Source: Paulinella micropora
Lineage: Eukaryota; Cercozoa; Imbricatea; Euglyphida
Direction: 5' to 3'
Length of the DNA: 23,279 nucleotides
NCBI GenBank assembly: GCA_009731375.1
Contig: BJOX01000159.1
Location: 614,974 to 638,252, forward strand
Part shown: piece by piece, positions 21,080 through 23,279 of the stretch
How positions within the stretch are numbered: position 1 is the stretch's first letter
How the letters are laid out: every line of letters starts with the position of its first letter
Translations under genes and position numbers: made by a program
The notes under the pieces: generated by a model
Told to the model about the DNA's origin: nothing
Database searches by the model: none
Seen by the model: the letters and a program-made list of their open reading frames with translations, nothing else

Positions 21080-23275
21080 CTACTCTACTAGGACCACACA
21101 GTCACGCAGAGCTAACGCCACTTCGGAATTGCCATCGCCAGTGTCCTGCGCAGTCTCGTACAGGCCGCCCGCCAGCCGCTGCCACGGCGGCGCCGTCGCG
21201 GGCACCGTGGTGGTCCGCCGGTCGTAGTACAAGTACAACAGGCTCAGGCCCGGCCGGCCCGCGATCTCCGGCACGCGGCCGCTCTGTAGGTCCACCAACA
21301 ACCGCTGCAGGCGCTCGAACCTGGCCGCCAGCGGTGGGTCATGCAACACGCCGTCCACCTCAAACCAGTGCGGGTTAAAGCGGATGCAGACGACGGGCAC
21401 GTTCCGGAAGCTGGGGTTGGCAGCCAGCGCCGTGTTGATCTGGAGCACGCGCCCAAGCTCGCACCGGTAGCGCCGGTGCGCAAACTCGTCGTTGCACAGC
21501 AACAGCAAACACCGGCGCTCGGGCGGCAGCGACTGGAACCCGAGCAGGTGGAAGTCGGGCCGCGAGCTCACGGCTCCTGCAAACGCTGGTGTGATTTGGG
21601 TATTGCAGTGTTTGTAGAAGATGGCATTGGCAAAGTCGCGGTCAAACGCCCAGCCCCGAGTTGTCAGGAACTCGGCCAGCTGCTGTTCGCTCTTGAAGCG
21701 CTGGGCGATGCCCTCGGCCGTGTGGCACCGCTGCACGTGATCATCCAGCGAGCGCTCCGTCTTGCAGCGCGTCGTGCACTGTAGTAGGCCTTGTCCGGTC
21801 TGGAACTTGGCCGTGCTGAACGACGCAAAGGCACACAAGTGCTTCCATCTCTTGCTTTCCTCGTGCTTTCGCTCGTGTCTCTTGAGATTGCTAGAGTTCG
21901 TGAAGCGGGCGTCGCACTCTGAGCAGGCAAACGGCCTGTCCCCATTGTGCGTACGCAGGTGTGTCTTGAGATGACCAGATTCATTAAAGCACGCCTCACA
22001 CTCTGGGCACGCAAACGGTTTCTCGCCATTGTGCGTACGCCGGTGATTTTTGAGATTGTCCGATCTTCTAAAGTGGGCCTCGCACTCTGGGCACGCAAAC
22101 GGCCTCTCGCCGGAGTGCGTGCCCAGGTGTGTCGTGAGACTGCTAGAATGACTGAAATGTGCCTCGCACTCTGGGCAGACAAACGGCCTCTCGCCGCTGT
22201 GCGTACGCAGGTGACATTTGAGGTTGCTTGGGTCACTAAAGCGTGCCTCACACTCTGGGCAAGCAAACGGCCTCTCGCCGCTGTGCGTACGCAGGTGGCT
22301 TGTGAGACCGCTAGATTGGCTGAAGTGTGCCCCACACTCTGGGCATGCAAACGGCTTCTCGCCAGAATGCGTACGCAGGTGTGTCGTGAGATTGCTTGGG
22401 TCACAAAACCGAGTCTCACACTCTGGGCACGCGAACGGCTTCTCGCCGGTGTGCGTACGCAGGTGTCTTTTGAGATGGCCAGATCTTTTAAAGCGGGCCT
22501 CGCACTCTGGGCAAGCAAAACGCCTCTCACCACGGTGTGTAGTAGCGGTAGTAGCTTGCTCTTCTTTTTGCGCTGCGTCGTCTTCGCTCTTGCTTGGTTT
22601 TGTCTTAGCTTTGCTGGCCAGGACAACTGTCTGGGCTAAGTCTGCTGACGTTGCGTGCCGTACGCACAGCGTGGGCCACTCGCGTTCCTTATTCACCGTC
22701 GCCAGCGTCGCGAGGTTTTCCTGCGTGTAACAGTTTTCACAGGCCGGGCGGTCCGCCGATTCTTGGCCTCCACGCCACTCCTTGAACACCAACCGCTTGT
22801 GCTCGAGAACTTTGAACACAGCCCCATAGCACTGTAGCATACGGACGCCCGCCTTTTTCTCTACGAACGGCTCGGCGCCGGCCAGGCGCTCGAGCCACAG
22901 CTGGACCGCGGGCGAGGGGGTCGGACTGGCCGTCGGGCTGTAGCCGTCGTCGTCGTGCCGCCAGCGTTTCGGGCTCTGGCCGTCAGCCACCTCGTCTGCC
23001 CGCCTGCGTTTCTGGTGTCGCTGGCGTGACCGGCGCCGCGCATGGCGCTGGCACAGCCTGGCCGGCCGCTCGGCTTCGCCGCCGGCGTCGGCCGCCCGCA
23101 CGCGGCCGCGGCGCGTGAAGCACCTCTCGCACGCCGGCTGCCAGCTCTTGGCCGGGCCCGCCAGGCGGCACACCAGCCCGCCGTCGCGCACACACAAGCC
23201 CGCCGCGCCGACCGCCGCTACCGCGTCGCGGGAGCCGTACCGGCGCACGAAACTCCGCACGGCCCGGCTGTCCAT
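21080..23275 (-). CDS. C2H2 zinc-finger protein with C-terminal nuclease-like domain
   Basis: A 731-aa protein starting at the ATG at 23275, four bases from the window edge. Two N-terminal Cys/His units share the pattern C-x2-C-x21/22-C-x2-H (C49/C52/C75/H78 and C179/C182/C204/H207). Eight consecutive C2H2 fingers occupy about residues 248-470, with FACPEC cores and TGEKPF or SGERPF-type linkers, so sequence-specific DNA binding is likely. The C-terminal ~200 residues contain RPDF (D574), a CNDEFAHRRYRCE block (D596, E597) and VVCIRFNPHWFEVDG. This resembles the PD-(D/E)XK-like domain that follows C2H2 fingers in many algal, oomycete and giant-virus proteins. In the relatives as I remember them the middle block reads like LEVDE-QH, so one acidic position seems to be Cys594 here. 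It may be a DNA-targeted nuclease or an inactive regulator; this is inference. Confidence 0.85.
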   Translation of the reverse strand: MDSRAVRSFVRRYGSRDAVAAVGAAGLCVRDGGLVCRLAGPAKSWQPACERCFTRRGRVRAADAGGEAERPARLCQRHARRRSRQRHQKRRRADEVADGQSPKRWRHDDDGYSPTASPTPSPAVQLWLERLAGAEPFVEKKAGVRMLQCYGAVFKVLEHKRLVFKEWRGGQESADRPACENCYTQENLATLATVNKEREWPTLCVRHATSADLAQTVVLASKAKTKPSKSEDDAAQKEEQATTATTHRGERRFACPECEARFKRSGHLKRHLRTHTGEKPFACPECETRFCDPSNLTTHLRTHSGEKPFACPECGAHFSQSSGLTSHLRTHSGERPFACPECEARFSDPSNLKCHLRTHSGERPFVCPECEAHFSHSSSLTTHLGTHSGERPFACPECEAHFRRSDNLKNHRRTHNGEKPFACPECEACFNESGHLKTHLRTHNGDRPFACSECDARFTNSSNLKRHERKHEESKRWKHLCAFASFSTAKFQTGQGLLQCTTRCKTERSLDDHVQRCHTAEGIAQRFKSEQQLAEFLTTRGWAFDRDFANAIFYKHCNTQITPAFAGAVSSRPDFHLLGFQSLPPERRCLLLLCNDEFAHRRYRCELGRVLQINTALAANPSFRNVPVVCIRFNPHWFEVDGVLHDPPLAARFERLQRLLVDLQSGRVPEIAGRPGLSLLYLYYDRRTTTVPATAPPWQRLAGGLYETAQDTGDGNSEVALALRDCVVLVE
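21876..22545. repeat. 84-bp coding repeat (C2H2 finger array)
   Basis: Eight units of 84 bp encode the fingers on the minus strand. The DNA similarity is high across linkers and Cys positions (CACTCTGGGCA and GTGCGTACGCAGGTG recur), while the codons for the DNA-reading helix vary from unit to unit. That is the expected pattern of expansion with diversification of specificity. Confidence 0.85.
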
Positions 23276-23279
23276 CCTA

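Noticed and set aside
21876-22545. A possible CRISPR-like array because of regular 84-bp repeats
   Set aside because: The repeats are codon-phased C2H2 zinc-finger units inside a long open frame, not repeats separated by unrelated spacers.

Overview
The window is very G+C-rich, strictly eukaryote-style DNA: ATG starts in partial Kozak contexts, no Shine-Dalgarno spacing, AATAAA/ATTAAA polyadenylation signals just after stop codons, and long single-exon genes on both strands. Its gene content best fits a large nucleocytoplasmic DNA virus (Nucleocytoviricota) of a protist or alga, or a stretch of such a virus integrated in a host genome. The main evidence is a viral-type RPB10 RNA polymerase subunit, a stand-alone archaeo-eukaryotic primase with a PrimPol/UL52-type zinc site, a secreted BspA-like (DUF285) protein, and a C2H2 zinc-finger protein fused to a nuclease-like domain of a kind I associate with algae, oomycetes and giant viruses. 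I cannot assign a genus, and I cannot exclude other large eukaryotic DNA viruses.

Layout: (1) 213-8165, minus strand: three tandem paralogues (about 640, 711 and 713 aa) with an N-terminal F-box-like segment preceded by a PPPY motif and a long C-terminal leucine-rich repeat array. The first copy contains a 989-base N run flanked by an identical 43-bp sequence, which looks like an unmerged contig overlap rather than missing DNA. (2) 8427-9210, minus: a DUF285 repeat protein with a signal peptide, put out of frame by a 10-bp tandem duplication. (3) 9211-9601: a divergent intergenic region made of G-run/C-run hairpin repeats. (4) 9602-14413, plus: a 1603-aa type I membrane glycoprotein with a Cys-rich head, two coiled-coil regions, one C-terminal transmembrane segment and a basic tail. 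(5) 14611-17281, minus and convergent with it: a Cys-rich repeat protein whose C-terminus, read across a C10 tract, carries two overlapping PSAP/PPxY late-domain motifs. (6) 17876-19450, plus: the primase. (7) 19813-20923, plus: RPB10 overlapping an unrecognised 298-aa gene. (8) 21080-23275, minus: the zinc-finger/nuclease-like protein, sharing a bidirectional polyadenylation signal with its convergent neighbour.

These genes suggest one part of a virion and envelope (glycoprotein plus late-domain protein), one part of replication and transcription (primase, RPB10), and an accessory host-interaction part that is still duplicating (F-box-like/LRR family, DUF285). Three sites (the N gap, the 10-bp duplication and the C10 tract) affect reading frames and may be assembly or homopolymer errors. 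All functional links between genes are inference.
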